55,581 nt of DNA from Paraburkholderia mimosarum LMG 23256 = NBRC 106338 (GCF_000739815.1 NZ_BBJJ01000048.1:1-55581), one strand, 5' to 3'. Counted from the stretch's first letter, positions 17,024-25,912 are shown. Numbers and translations are program-made. The notes: a model not told the origin generated them from the sequence alone.

Positions 17024-17132
17024 GCCTCGCGGCGTGCGGGTATACAAGACAGTGCTAGCGGCGGCCCTGAAGGCGCCGCCGGACTTCTGGCGGCTTCCGG
17101 TGCTTTGCGGGGCCGCCGACCACAGCTACGCT

Positions 17133-18050
17133 TTATGCGGCGCCATCGAGCTTGCGAATGCGCCAGATGAGGCTCGACGTATCGAAGCGGCTGCCGCCCA
17201 GACGCTGCACGTCACCGTAGAACTGGTCGACCAGCGCCGTGACCGGCAGCGCAGCGCCGTTGCGCTTCGCTTCGTCCAGGCAAAAGCCGAGGTCCTTGCG
17301 CATCCAGTCCACGGCGAAACCGAAGTCGAACTGGTTAGCCATCATGGTTTTGCCGCGGTTGTCCATCTGCCAGCTCGCGGCAGCGCCCTTGCCGATCACT
17401 CCGAGCACGAGCGCCATGTCGAGCCCGGCGCGCTCGCCGAAATTGATCGCCTCGGAAAGGCCCTGTACGAGGCCGGCAATGCAGATCTGATTGACCATCT
17501 TGGCGAGCTGGCCGGCACCTGCCGCACCCACCAGCGTCACGGCCGCTCCGTAGTGGGCGAGTGTGGGTTTCGCGCGCTCGAAGGCTGCGGCCTCGCCGCC
17601 GCACATGATCGTGAGCTTACCGTTCTGGGCGCCCGCCTGGCCGCCCGATACGGGCGCGTCGACGAAATGCAGGCCATGTTCGGCGGCTTTCGCCGAAAGC
17701 TCGCGCGCCACGCTGGCGGAGGTGGTCGTGTGGTCGGCAAACACGGCGTCGCGCGCCATGCCGGCGAAGGCGCCGTTCGCGCCGAGAGTGATGCTGCGCA
17801 GGTCGTCGTCGTTGCCGACGCAGGCGAGCACCAGATCTGCGCCCTGGGCCGCTTCGCGCGGCGTGGCGGCCGCGCGGCCGCCGTATTCGGCGACCCATTG
17901 TGCGGCCTTTTCGGCGGTGCGGTTGTAGACCGTGACGTCGAGCCCCGCCTTGGCGAGATGACCGGCCATGGGATGGCCCATCACGCCAAGGCCCAAGAAC
18001 GCGACACGGCGTACCGGATGGGGGACGGGCGAGGATGCGGGTTGGCTCAC
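17133..18050 (-). CDS. Beta-hydroxyacid dehydrogenase family oxidoreductase (GarR/YihU-like)
   Basis: The 305-residue enzyme has an N-terminal Rossmann domain (AFLGLGVMGHPMAGHL, about residues 15-30), the substrate-binding motif DAPVSGGQAGA (about 133-143) and the catalytic lysine region GQLAKMVNQICIA (about 180). Family members interconvert short beta-hydroxyacids and semialdehydes with NAD(P)H; the group includes 3-sulfolactaldehyde reductase YihU. It starts at GTG with a good AAAGGAG site and is convergent with sauU. Its position between the sulfoacetate and isethionate clusters allows a role on a sulfo-aldehyde or hydroxysulfonate, but a general 3-hydroxyisobutyrate-type role is equally possible. 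Confidence 0.75.
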   Translation of the reverse strand: MSQPASSPVPHPVRRVAFLGLGVMGHPMAGHLAKAGLDVTVYNRTAEKAAQWVAEYGGRAAATPREAAQGADLVLACVGNDDDLRSITLGANGAFAGMARDAVFADHTTTSASVARELSAKAAEHGLHFVDAPVSGGQAGAQNGKLTIMCGGEAAAFERAKPTLAHYGAAVTLVGAAGAGQLAKMVNQICIAGLVQGLSEAINFGERAGLDMALVLGVIGKGAAASWQMDNRGKTMMANQFDFGFAVDWMRKDLGFCLDEAKRNGAALPVTALVDQFYGDVQRLGGSRFDTSSLIWRIRKLDGAA

Positions 18051-18408
18051 TGTGGCTCCTTTGGCTGGGGTTTGAGGCTGGGGCGTTCATTATCTCAGCT
18101 ATCGGCGCGGGCACGAGGCGGCGCAGGCCGGGACGCGACCTGGACTTCGCCAGGACTCAACGAAAGGTGGGCGCGTCGGGCAATTCGGGCACGGTCTCAC
18201 GGCCGTGCTCGTCGCAGTCGAAGCTCTAGCTCATTGGCCCGGATCGCGCGAGCGCGCCGTCTCGGACGTGAGCGCGATCGCGTGTTCCCCACCTTCGCGA
18301 GCCGATCCGCAAACCGAAGCGATGTTGCGCGACGGACTGCTCGCCTGTTGCGTGAGCGACGCCGCGTAGTGGCGTATGGCACGCCGCCCGCGAAGCGCGG
18401 CGTGCCAG
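18051..18408. other. Gene-poor stretch with an open frame remnant and a hairpin
   Basis: No convincing gene is seen. A plus-strand frame runs from about 18121 to a TAG at 18367-18369 with protein-like composition (VGQFGHGLTAVLVAVEALA) but no start or ribosome site; it may be a decayed gene end. GGCACGCCGC (18378-18387) and GCGGCGTGCC (18397-18406) form a perfect 10-bp hairpin just past the stop of iseU. It lacks a T-run but may limit transcription or stabilise the mRNA end. Confidence 0.4.
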
Positions 18409-19728
18409 TCACCGCGCGCCGCTCATGGCAAGATGCCGCGTGTGATGGCGGCGGCCCACCCAGGCGGCCGAGAGCGCGCTCACGACACCCGCGAACATCG
18501 TATAGAGGCAAATGAGCCACGGATCGCCACCGTTGCGCTGCAGGAGCCAGGTCGCGATGATCGGGCTGATGCCGCTCGCGAAGATGCCGGAGAACTGATA
18601 GACGAACGAGATGCCGGAGTAGCGGACGTTGACCTCGAACAGTTCCGCGAAGAGCGCCGCCTCGGGCCCGTACACGGAAGCGTAAATGACGCCCAGCGGA
18701 ATAATCACGGCGATCCACACGAGCGCCGGCGAACCGCCGCTGTGCTTCATGAGCCAGAAGCCGAAGAACGACGACAGGCCCGTGAAGAGCGAGCCCCAGA
18801 AGTAGATGCGCGTTCTGCCGACGCGGTCCGACAGGCGGCCGAAAAACGGAATCGTGAAGATCATCGTGAAAGCGGCGGCCATGACGGCGAGCAGGGCATC
18901 GGTGCGCGAGAGCTTGAGCGTCTGCGTAAGATAGGCGATCGTGAATACCGCGAAGACGTTGAAGAACACACCGTCGATAAAGCGCGCGCCCATGCCGGCG
19001 AGCACGTTGCCGGGATAGCTCATGAGCACCTCGGCGATCGGCACGCGGACCTCGGCGCCCTGTTGCTTCACGCGTTCGAACTCGGGTGTTTCCAGCACAC
19101 GCAGGCGGATATACATGCCGATCGCCACGAGCGCGAAGGAAAGAAAGAACGCGACGCGCCAGCCCCAGGCGAGAAACTGTGCGTTGCTCAGCGCGGAAGA
19201 GAGCAGGGCGACCACGCCCGACGCGAGGCAGAGCCCGATCGCGAGGCCGATCTGCGGAATGCTCGCATAGAGACCGCGCTTGCCTTCGGGCGCGTATTCG
19301 AACGACATCAGCACGGCGCCGCCCCATTCGCCGCCAAGGCCCAGGCCCTGCGCGACGCGCAGGATGAGCAGCAGCGCGGGCGCCCACAGGCCGATCTGCG
19401 CGTAGGTCGGCACGGTGCCGATCAACACGGTGGCGACGCCCATGATCGAGAGCGTCATGATCAGCATGCTCTTGCGGCCGAGCCGGTCGCCGAAGTGACC
19501 GAAGACGATGCCGCCGAGCGGCCGGCTCAGGAAGCCCACCGCGAAGGTGCCGTAAGCGAGCATCGTCGAAATGAGCGGGTCCCCGCTCGGGAAATAAAGC
19601 TTGTTGAAGACGATGCCGGCAACGACGCCGTAGAGGAAGAAGTCGTACCACTCGATGGTCGCGCCGATCAGGCTCGCGACGACCACGCGCCTCATCTGCC
19701 GGGCGTCGGTGCTGGGCAATGCGTTCAT
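18409..19728 (-). CDS. iseU: Isethionate transporter candidate IseU (MFS, metabolite:H+ symporter type)
   Basis: The 439-residue protein has about 12 membrane segments and the metabolite:H+ symporter signature loop GHFGDRLGRKSML, with RVAQGLGLGGEWGGA near residue 125. It should import an organic acid anion with protons. I chose ATG 19728 because GGAGAC sits just upstream, although in-frame ATGs occur at 19740 and 19752. It lies 132 nt downstream of iseJ on the same strand. In terrestrial isethionate degraders an MFS gene accompanies the isethionate dehydrogenase gene, which is the basis of the name. The substrate is inferred from context. Confidence 0.75.
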   Translation of the reverse strand: MNALPSTDARQMRRVVVASLIGATIEWYDFFLYGVVAGIVFNKLYFPSGDPLISTMLAYGTFAVGFLSRPLGGIVFGHFGDRLGRKSMLIMTLSIMGVATVLIGTVPTYAQIGLWAPALLLILRVAQGLGLGGEWGGAVLMSFEYAPEGKRGLYASIPQIGLAIGLCLASGVVALLSSALSNAQFLAWGWRVAFFLSFALVAIGMYIRLRVLETPEFERVKQQGAEVRVPIAEVLMSYPGNVLAGMGARFIDGVFFNVFAVFTIAYLTQTLKLSRTDALLAVMAAAFTMIFTIPFFGRLSDRVGRTRIYFWGSLFTGLSSFFGFWLMKHSGGSPALVWIAVIIPLGVIYASVYGPEAALFAELFEVNVRYSGISFVYQFSGIFASGISPIIATWLLQRNGGDPWLICLYTMFAGVVSALSAAWVGRRHHTRHLAMSGAR

Positions 19729-19860
19729 GGCTGTCTCCATTTTGGGGCGCACCTCGTGCGGTGCGGTTCATTGAAAAGCAGGTATGTTAATAAGGTATCC
19801 TTTGTTTTGTGCGTGTCGTTTCGGTGCTGCATTTACTACGCGAGCGTGTGCCTCGTTAGT

Positions 19861-21498
19861 TCATGAGTCGGCCTCGGCGTTCTCCCGTTGCACCCGGGAA
19901 AGGCTCGCGTGGTCCTCGAGAATCATGTCGGCGGCTTTCTCCGCGATCATGATCACGGGGGCGTTGGTGTTTCCTGAGACGAGCTCGGGCATGATCGACG
20001 CGTCGACGACGCGCAGCGCGGCGAGGCCATGCACGCGCAGGCGGTCGTCGACGACCGCCGCCGCGTCGCGGCCCATCTTGCAGGTGCCCGCGGGGTGATA
20101 AATGGACTGGCTGAACCGGCGCGCCGCATCCAGCAACTCTGCATCGCTCTGATATCGTTCACCGGGCACGTACTCCGACACGATGTGCGGCGCAAGCGAC
20201 GGCGCAGTGGCGATGCGGCGCGCCACCCGAATGCCGCCGATCACGACGGGATGGTCGCGCGGGTCGGACAGATAGTTGGCGCGAATGGCGGGGTACTGGA
20301 GCGGGTCGGTCGAGCGGATCTCGACGCTGCCGCGGCTAAAGGGCCGCAACTGGCAGACGGATGCCGTGAATGCCGAAAAAGGATGCGCGCCTTGGCCGGG
20401 CTTGTCGGCGCTCAGCGGCTGCATGTGGAACTGGATGTCGGGGCGCTCGACCGCAGGGCTCGATCGCGTGAAGATCGCCACCTGGCTGGCCGCCAGCGTG
20501 AGCGGCCCGGTGCGCCAGATCGCGTATTGCAAGCCAATCCACGCCTTTCGCAAGGGATGGTTGACCTCGTCATTGAGCGTGCGTTCGCGCGTGCGGAACA
20601 CGAGCCGCACCTGAAGGTGGTCCTGCAGGTTCTGACCGACGCCCGGCAAGTCGTGCAGCACGGCAACGCCCGCGTCGCGCAACACGTGTGCAGGCCCAAC
20701 TCCGGAATGCTGAAGAATTTGTGGCGAACCGATCGCGCCCGAAGCGAGAATGACCTCGACGCGCGCACGCGCACGCTTTTTCACGCCGTCCTGCAGATAC
20801 TCCACGCCGACGGCGCGGCGCCCTTCGAACAGTATTCGGGACGCCTGCGCCCGCGTCTCCACGATCAGATTGCTGCGTTTGCGTGCGGGTTTGAGAAAAC
20901 CCTTCGCGGTGCTCCAGCGAAAACCGTTATAGGCTGTCTGCTGAAAGTAGCCGACCCCTTCCTGGACCTCGCCGTTGTAGTCCTCATTGAACGGAATGCC
21001 GATTTCCTGCGCGGCCGCGATGAAATGATCGGCAATGGGCCGGCGCAAGCGCAGGTCGGAGACCTTCAGCGGGCCGCCTACGCCGTGCCAAGCGTTGGCG
21101 CCGCGTTCCTGATCCTCGGACTTCCTGAAATACGGGAGAACATCGGCATAACTCCAGCCGCGATTGCCGAGCGCTGCCCAGCGATCGTAGTCCTCACGCT
21201 GCCCGCGCACGTAGAGCAGGCCGTTGAGTGAACTTGATCCGCCGAGCACCTTGCCGCGCGGCCAGTCGATCTGCCGCCCGGCCACGCCTTCGTCCGGCTC
21301 CGTGCGGTAGCACCAGTCGAGCGCGGGGTTGTGCATGGTCTTGAAGTATCCGACCGGCACGTGAATCCACGGATTGTTGTCCTTGCCACCCGCTTCGAGC
21401 AGCAGCACTGCGTTGCGCGCGTCGGCACTCAGCCGGTGGGCGAGCACGCAACCGGCAGATCCGGCGCCGACGATCAGGTAGTCGACCTCATGGTCCAT
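19861..21498 (-). CDS. iseJ: Isethionate dehydrogenase candidate IseJ (GMC flavoprotein)
   Basis: The 545-residue enzyme is a GMC (choline dehydrogenase-like) flavoprotein. Visible are the FAD-binding VGAGSAGCVLAHRL at the N-terminus, GKVLGGSSSLNGLLYVRG (about 80-97), and the active-site histidine region QSIYHPAGTCKMG with a downstream asparagine motif SGNTNAPVIMIAE. IseJ oxidises isethionate to sulfoacetaldehyde and passes electrons to the respiratory chain. ATG 21498 is preceded by GAGGAGAC; an in-frame ATG 33 nt earlier is less well placed. The order regulator-iseJ-iseU resembles known isethionate clusters. Choline- or alcohol-type substrates cannot be excluded from sequence alone. Confidence 0.8.
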   Translation of the reverse strand: MDHEVDYLIVGAGSAGCVLAHRLSADARNAVLLLEAGGKDNNPWIHVPVGYFKTMHNPALDWCYRTEPDEGVAGRQIDWPRGKVLGGSSSLNGLLYVRGQREDYDRWAALGNRGWSYADVLPYFRKSEDQERGANAWHGVGGPLKVSDLRLRRPIADHFIAAAQEIGIPFNEDYNGEVQEGVGYFQQTAYNGFRWSTAKGFLKPARKRSNLIVETRAQASRILFEGRRAVGVEYLQDGVKKRARARVEVILASGAIGSPQILQHSGVGPAHVLRDAGVAVLHDLPGVGQNLQDHLQVRLVFRTRERTLNDEVNHPLRKAWIGLQYAIWRTGPLTLAASQVAIFTRSSPAVERPDIQFHMQPLSADKPGQGAHPFSAFTASVCQLRPFSRGSVEIRSTDPLQYPAIRANYLSDPRDHPVVIGGIRVARRIATAPSLAPHIVSEYVPGERYQSDAELLDAARRFSQSIYHPAGTCKMGRDAAAVVDDRLRVHGLAALRVVDASIMPELVSGNTNAPVIMIAEKAADMILEDHASLSRVQRENAEADS

Positions 21499-21609
21499 GA
21501 ATCCCGTCTCCTCGAATTGCTGGCGAGGCATGCCGCGCCGCTTTTTCGGATCAATGTCGGGGAAGGAAATGCCGACCGCAAGCGGCGACCGTGCTCACGG
21601 GCCGAAAGT

Positions 21610-21635
21610 GAAACGGAATCTGCCGAAACGGAATC
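21610..21635. promoter_or_regulatory. Tandem GAAACGGAATC repeats upstream of iseJ
   Basis: GAAACGGAATC occurs at 21610-21620 and again at 21625-21635, a 15-bp period, in the 197-bp spacer between iseR and iseJ. Related GAAACG-containing sequences occur upstream of iseR (22587-22601) and xsc (32643-32657), so this is a candidate regulator site for iseJ. Confidence 0.5.
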
Positions 21636-21695
21636 AGAAGTCCGCGGCGCAGCGCGGCCGTTTTGCCGCCGAAGCGGCGACGCACCCGCGCCCGC

Positions 21696-22559
21696 TCATG
21701 CCAGCGAGAGCCCCTGGAGCAGCGGCGCGAGCCTGATCGCCGTTTGCTTCATGCGGCCCACCGACTCCAGCAGTTCCTCGAGGGTCGCGCGGGCGGTCGG
21801 GGCATGCACGGCGAGCGCGGCGAGCACGCGTTTGCTGGCGGGGTCGCGCACCGGCACCGCGATCGCCACCATGCCGCGCACGAACTCTTCGTTGTCGATG
21901 CCGATGCCGCGCACCGCGAGCTGTTCGAGCTCGGCGGCGAGCGCCTTGGGGGCGGTCAGGGTGCGGTGCGTCATCCTGGTCAGCACAAGGCGTTCGAGCA
22001 GCGCGTTGCGCTCAAGCACGCTCATTTGCGAGAGGAACAGCTTGCCGCTCGCGGTGCAGTGCAGCGGGACATGCATGCCCGGACGCATCTCCATGCGCAA
22101 CGGCTCCGTCGTCTCGACGCGCTCGATATAGAGCACGCGGTCGCCGTCGAGCGCGGTGAGATTGCAGGTTTCGCCGAGCGACTCCACCAGGGTGCGAAGC
22201 AGCACGCGGCACGAGCGCGTGAAGGTGTTGTTGGCGAGCGTGGCGAGCGCGAGCTGCGCCGCGCGTGGGCCCAGCGCGATGCTGCGGTCGTGCCCGCGCG
22301 AGTCGGGCATGTGGATCACGTAGCCGCGCGTTTCCAGCGACTCGATGAGCCGCAGCAGCGTCGCCTTGGGAATGTGCAGCCGGGCGGACAACTGCGAAAG
22401 CGTATAGGGCTGCCCCGCGGACGCCAGTTGCTCCAGCACCATGAGCGCGCGCAGCACGCGAGCGTCGTCCGCCGACGATTCTTCGCGCAGCGCGGGGGCG
22501 TTGTCTTGCGCCCTGTTTTGCGGTGGGGTCTGCGTCGTCTCTCGCGCTGTGTCGCGCAT
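21696..22559 (-). CDS. iseR: IclR-family regulator, IseR candidate
   Basis: The 287-residue protein has a 35-residue variable N-terminus, a winged helix-turn-helix (about 40-100; LHIPKATLLRLIESLETRG) and the IclR effector domain (ETCNLTALDGDRVLYIERVE; PLHCTASGKLFLSQM; AIAVPVRDPASKRVLAALAVHAP). It is clearly related to SauR but not a recent duplicate. ATG 22559 has GGAGGAGACC immediately upstream. It lies upstream of iseJ on the same strand and is divergent from the flavin oxidoreductase gene, so it could control both directions. IclR regulators accompany ise clusters in related bacteria. Confidence 0.8.
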   Translation of the reverse strand: MRDTARETTQTPPQNRAQDNAPALREESSADDARVLRALMVLEQLASAGQPYTLSQLSARLHIPKATLLRLIESLETRGYVIHMPDSRGHDRSIALGPRAAQLALATLANNTFTRSCRVLLRTLVESLGETCNLTALDGDRVLYIERVETTEPLRMEMRPGMHVPLHCTASGKLFLSQMSVLERNALLERLVLTRMTHRTLTAPKALAAELEQLAVRGIGIDNEEFVRGMVAIAVPVRDPASKRVLAALAVHAPTARATLEELLESVGRMKQTAIRLAPLLQGLSLA

Positions 22560-22850
22560 CGGTCTCCTCCTGACGGGCGTGGTAAATGAAACGAATCGTT
22601 CGAGTTTCCCCCCAAGTTTCAGTATGAGCGCAAAAATCGCGGGGTTACGTACCGGATTACCCCGAGATGCCATGCAAACGATGCCCCGCTGTGCCAAGCC
22701 GCTGTACCAGTCGATACCAGGCCACTGGCTCTACCGGCGCCATTCTGGTCTGCCTAGAATTTTTTCCAACAGAGCGCCAAAGAACGACGACAGCTTTGCA
22801 AAGGATGAGCGTCAGGCGGAAAACGCCAGCTCTATTGACAGGAGACAGGC
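22560..22850. promoter_or_regulatory. Divergent control region between iseR and the flavin oxidoreductase unit
   Basis: This 291-bp stretch has no gene. TGAAACGAATCGTTC (22587-22601), with GAAAC at 22588-22592 mirrored by GTTTC at 22604-22608, forms an imperfect operator-like site near the iseR start. Its first 15 bases match 14 of 15 bases of the minus-strand sequence 32657-32643 upstream of xsc. No confident -35/-10 pair was found. Confidence 0.5.
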
Positions 22851-22928
22851 ATGACGAACAGGCAGTCGGCAGGAACCGCTCTCATAGTGGAGCGTGCAAG
22901 TGTCTTCACGAAGCCTGTGGGGCATTAA
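22851..22928 (+). CDS. 25-residue leader ORF upstream of the flavin oxidoreductase
   Basis: The ORF starts MTNRQSAG and ends KPVGH. It has the best ribosome site in the region (GACAGGAGACAGGC before ATG 22851), and its TAA ends 2 nt before the flavin oxidoreductase ATG at 22931, whose own ribosome site is poor. This layout suggests translational coupling through a leader peptide. A run of rare or regulatory codons is not obvious. It may be a real short protein or only a coupling device. Confidence 0.4.
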   Translation: MTNRQSAGTALIVERASVFTKPVGH

Positions 22929-22930
22929 TC

Positions 22931-24346
22931 ATGGGATACAGCACAGTCGATTCCGCCGCCGCCGGCTTTGCCGCGAGCGATTCCGGCTCCACGAGGTACG
23001 ACCCCACGTACGATCCGCTCGTCTCGCCGGGTCCGGGCGTCGGCAAGGATTACGCGCCGACCTACTGGGTCGCGACGGCGGGCAGTCCACCTCCCGACGA
23101 CGGCCCCGTGACGAAAGATCTCGACGTGGATGTCGCGATCATCGGTGCGGGCTACACGGGGCTCGCCACGGCGCTCTGCCTTGCGCGCGAGCATGGCATC
23201 AAGGCGGTGGTGCTGGAGGCGAACCGCACGAGTTGGGGCTGCAGCAGTCGCAATGGAGGACAGGGGCAGAACGCCTCGGGGCGCCTCTCGCGCTCACAGT
23301 GGATCGAGCGCTGGGGCAAGGATGTCGCACTGAAAATGCACGACGAGATCCAGCAGGGCTTCGATCATTTCAAGGAACTCGTTGCCGAGATCGATTGCGA
23401 TCCGCAGCCGGGCGGTCACTTCCTGATCGCGCACCGGCCGCGCATCATGGCGAAGCTCGCCGCCGAGGCGAAGGTGTGGAAGGAGGTATTCGGCTACCCG
23501 TCGGAACTATTGAGCGCGCAGACGTTTCGCCGCGAATTCATCGACGACCACGAGGCCGCCGGCGCGTTGCACGAGCCCGAAGGGATCGGCATCCACGCGT
23601 TGAAGCTCGCGTTCGGGTATCTGCGCCTCGCACGCGCCGCTGGTGCGAGAGTCCACACGAGCAGCCCGGTGATGGGATGGGAGACCATCAATGGCGTTCA
23701 CCACCTGCGTACGCCGGGCGGCGTCGTGCGGGCACGCGCGGTAGGCATTGCGACCGGCGCGTACACGGCGCAGACGCTGCATCCCACGCTGCGCAGCAAG
23801 GTCATGCCGATCCTCTCGAACTCGATGGTCACGCGCCCGCTCACCGAAGCGGAGATCGCCGCGTGCGGCTTTCGCACGACCCAGGTGCTCACGGATACGC
23901 GCACGCTACGCTTTTATTATCGCTTCCTGCCCGACGGCCGGCTGCAGATTGGCAGCCGCAGCGCGATTACCGGCGAGGACGCGCCTAATCCGCGCCATCT
24001 CGATCTGCTCAAGGAAGGCATGGCGCGCAAGTTTCCGGCCCTGCGTGGCGTGCAGATCGACTATTCATGGTGGGGCTGGGTGGATGTGAGCCACGACATG
24101 ATGCCTCGGGTGTGCCAGCCCGATCCACGGCAATCGGTGTTCTACGCACTTGGCTATGGGGGTAACGGCGTGTCTTATTCGCAGCAGGCGGGGAGGCGGC
24201 TTGCTGAGCGTATCGCTGGCAGGGGTGGGCAGCAGATGCTGCCGATTTTTACTACTCCACTGCCTGGGCATCCGTTTGCACCGTTCCGGCGGATTGGGCA
24301 GAGGATGCTTTATTTGCAGTATTTCAGGCGGGATGAGAAGGCTTGA
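22931..24346 (+). CDS. FAD-dependent oxidoreductase, DAO family (amine or aminosulfonate oxidation)
   Basis: The 471-residue flavoprotein has a 65-residue N-terminal extension, then the dinucleotide fold VAIIGAGYTGLATAL (about 69-83) and the DAO-family glycine motif CSSRNGGQGQNASG; the C-terminal FAD region reads YALGYGGNGVSYSQQAG. It resembles gamma-glutamylputrescine oxidase-type enzymes and is also compatible with the large subunit of taurine dehydrogenase (TauY). A deaminating action on taurine or a similar amine would yield sulfoacetaldehyde for Xsc, but that is inferred from neighbours. No separate TauX-like small subunit is visible. It heads a plus-strand unit with a permease and the CobS/CobT-like pair. 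Confidence 0.8.
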   Translation: MGYSTVDSAAAGFAASDSGSTRYDPTYDPLVSPGPGVGKDYAPTYWVATAGSPPPDDGPVTKDLDVDVAIIGAGYTGLATALCLAREHGIKAVVLEANRTSWGCSSRNGGQGQNASGRLSRSQWIERWGKDVALKMHDEIQQGFDHFKELVAEIDCDPQPGGHFLIAHRPRIMAKLAAEAKVWKEVFGYPSELLSAQTFRREFIDDHEAAGALHEPEGIGIHALKLAFGYLRLARAAGARVHTSSPVMGWETINGVHHLRTPGGVVRARAVGIATGAYTAQTLHPTLRSKVMPILSNSMVTRPLTEAEIAACGFRTTQVLTDTRTLRFYYRFLPDGRLQIGSRSAITGEDAPNPRHLDLLKEGMARKFPALRGVQIDYSWWGWVDVSHDMMPRVCQPDPRQSVFYALGYGGNGVSYSQQAGRRLAERIAGRGGQQMLPIFTTPLPGHPFAPFRRIGQRMLYLQYFRRDEKA

Positions 24347-24386
24347 CGGTATGCCCTGTGGGCCCACAAAAACAAAAAACAAAAAA

Positions 24387-24404
24387 GCGCCACCCAAAAG
24401 GCGC
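24387..24404 (-). terminator. Intrinsic terminator-like hairpin, minus strand
   Basis: On the minus strand GCGCC and GGCGC form a 5-bp GC stem with an 8-nt loop followed by six T residues and further T-rich sequence. It lies between two plus-strand genes, so it would stop antisense transcription rather than the operon. An adjacent GTGGGCCCAC palindrome lies near 24357-24366. Confidence 0.4.
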
Positions 24405-24442
24405 CCCAAATATCGAACCCCGAGATCTGAGGAGGAGGTGAC

Positions 24443-25912
24443 ATGCAAGCCCCGATGGAAAATCCGGAACTGAGGTGCGGCCTCAAACAGCGCCACATGA
24501 CGATGATCGCGCTAGGCGGCGTGATCGGCGCCGGTCTCTTTGTCGGCAGCGGCGTCGTGATCCAGCAGACAGGTCCCGCCGCCGTGCTCTCGTTTCTCAT
24601 CACCGGCGGCCTCGTCGTGCTCGTCATGCGCATGCTCGGCGAAATGGCGTGCGCCATGCCCGCAGTCGGTTCGTTCTACGAATATGCGCGTCTCGCATTC
24701 GCCACCTGGCGCGGACCGGGCAAGCTGGCCGGCTTCCTCACAGGCTGGATGTACTGGTATTTCTGGGTGATCGTGGTCGCCGTCGAGGCGGTGGCGGGCG
24801 CCAAACTCGTCCAGTTCTGGCTACCCGACGCGCCCGCGTGGCTCATCAGCCTCGTGTTGCTGGTGCTCCTGAGCGCTACCAACCTGATTTCGGTGGGCAG
24901 CTACGGCGAGTTCGAGTTCTGGTTCTCGTCGATCAAGGTTGCGGCGATCATCGTCTTCCTCTTCCTCGGCGGCCTCTATGTCCTTGGATTGTGGCCATCG
25001 TCGTTGCATGCGACCGCCGTATTGCCAACGCTGCTCGGCCATGGCGGCCTCTTGCCGAAGGGCATCGGGCCGGTCTTGAGCGGCGCCGTCGCCGCAACGG
25101 GTTTCTACTTCGGCGCGGAGATCGTCACGATCGCGGCGGCCGAGGCGCGCGAGCCCGCCCGAGCCGTCGCGAAGGCCACGAACTCGGTCATCACGCGCGT
25201 GCTCGTGTTCTACGTCGGCTCCGTACTGCTCGTGGTCGCGCTCGTACCGTGGAATTCGCCGGCCATGTCGACGCCCTATGTGAGCGCGCTCCAGGTGATG
25301 GGTTTGCCTGCCGCCGCCAACATCATGAACGCGATCGTGCTGACCGCCGTGCTTTCGGCGCTCAACTCGGGGCTTTATGCGGCCTCGCGCATGCTGTTCG
25401 CGCTGACCCGCCACGGCGACGCACCGGCGGCGCTCGCAAAAGTCAACCGCCGTGGCGTGCCCGTGCGGGCGATCCTGCTTGGCACCGTCTTCGGCTATGT
25501 GTCGGTGGTGATGTCGTATGTGTCGCCCGATACGGTGTTCGCGTTCCTCGTCAACTCGTATGGCACGGTCGCGATCTTTGTCTATCTGCTGATCGCCCTG
25601 TCGCAACTGCGCCTGCGCAAACGTCTCGACCCGTCGGCCGTTGGCGAGCTGCGCGTGAAGATGTGGTGCTTCCCCTACCTCACATGGGTGGCGATCACCG
25701 GCATGGTGGGGATACTCGTCGCGATGGCGTTCATCCCCGAGCAGCGCAAGCCGCTCTGGCTCGGCGTTGCGAGCCTCGCCGTGCTGCTCGTCACTTATGC
25801 ATGGCTGCGGCGCCGCGCGCGTATCCGTGAGCGCGCCCGAGAGTACGCGCCGTGCTTCTCGACGTGGCAGCGCGTCGCGACTGAGACCGGCACGGGCCGC
25901 TTCGGAAAATGA
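24443..25912 (+). CDS. Amino-acid permease, APC family (GabP/AAT-like)
   Basis: The 489-residue protein has about 12 membrane segments and the APC-family start LKQRHMTMIALGGVIGAGLFVGSG; MLGEMACAMPAVGSFYEYA is typical of the amino-acid transporter group that includes GABA permease. It would import an amino acid or amino-compound with protons. An unusually strong GAGGAGGAGGTG site precedes ATG 24443. It lies between the flavin oxidoreductase (96 nt) and the CobS-like gene (44 nt), so it probably imports the oxidoreductase's substrate. A zwitterionic sulfonate such as taurine is an attractive but unproven candidate. Confidence 0.82.
   Translation: MQAPMENPELRCGLKQRHMTMIALGGVIGAGLFVGSGVVIQQTGPAAVLSFLITGGLVVLVMRMLGEMACAMPAVGSFYEYARLAFATWRGPGKLAGFLTGWMYWYFWVIVVAVEAVAGAKLVQFWLPDAPAWLISLVLLVLLSATNLISVGSYGEFEFWFSSIKVAAIIVFLFLGGLYVLGLWPSSLHATAVLPTLLGHGGLLPKGIGPVLSGAVAATGFYFGAEIVTIAAAEAREPARAVAKATNSVITRVLVFYVGSVLLVVALVPWNSPAMSTPYVSALQVMGLPAAANIMNAIVLTAVLSALNSGLYAASRMLFALTRHGDAPAALAKVNRRGVPVRAILLGTVFGYVSVVMSYVSPDTVFAFLVNSYGTVAIFVYLLIALSQLRLRKRLDPSAVGELRVKMWCFPYLTWVAITGMVGILVAMAFIPEQRKPLWLGVASLAVLLVTYAWLRRRARIRERAREYAPCFSTWQRVATETGTGRFGK

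Noticed and set aside
16896..19866. Very long plus-strand open frames (16896-18515 and 18376-19866)
   Set aside because: They are antisense shadows of the hydroxyacid dehydrogenase and IseU genes, with arginine/alanine-rich composition and no family pattern; high GC explains their length.
20029..21231. A 400-codon plus-strand frame opposite iseJ
   Set aside because: Antisense shadow of a complete GMC flavoprotein gene.
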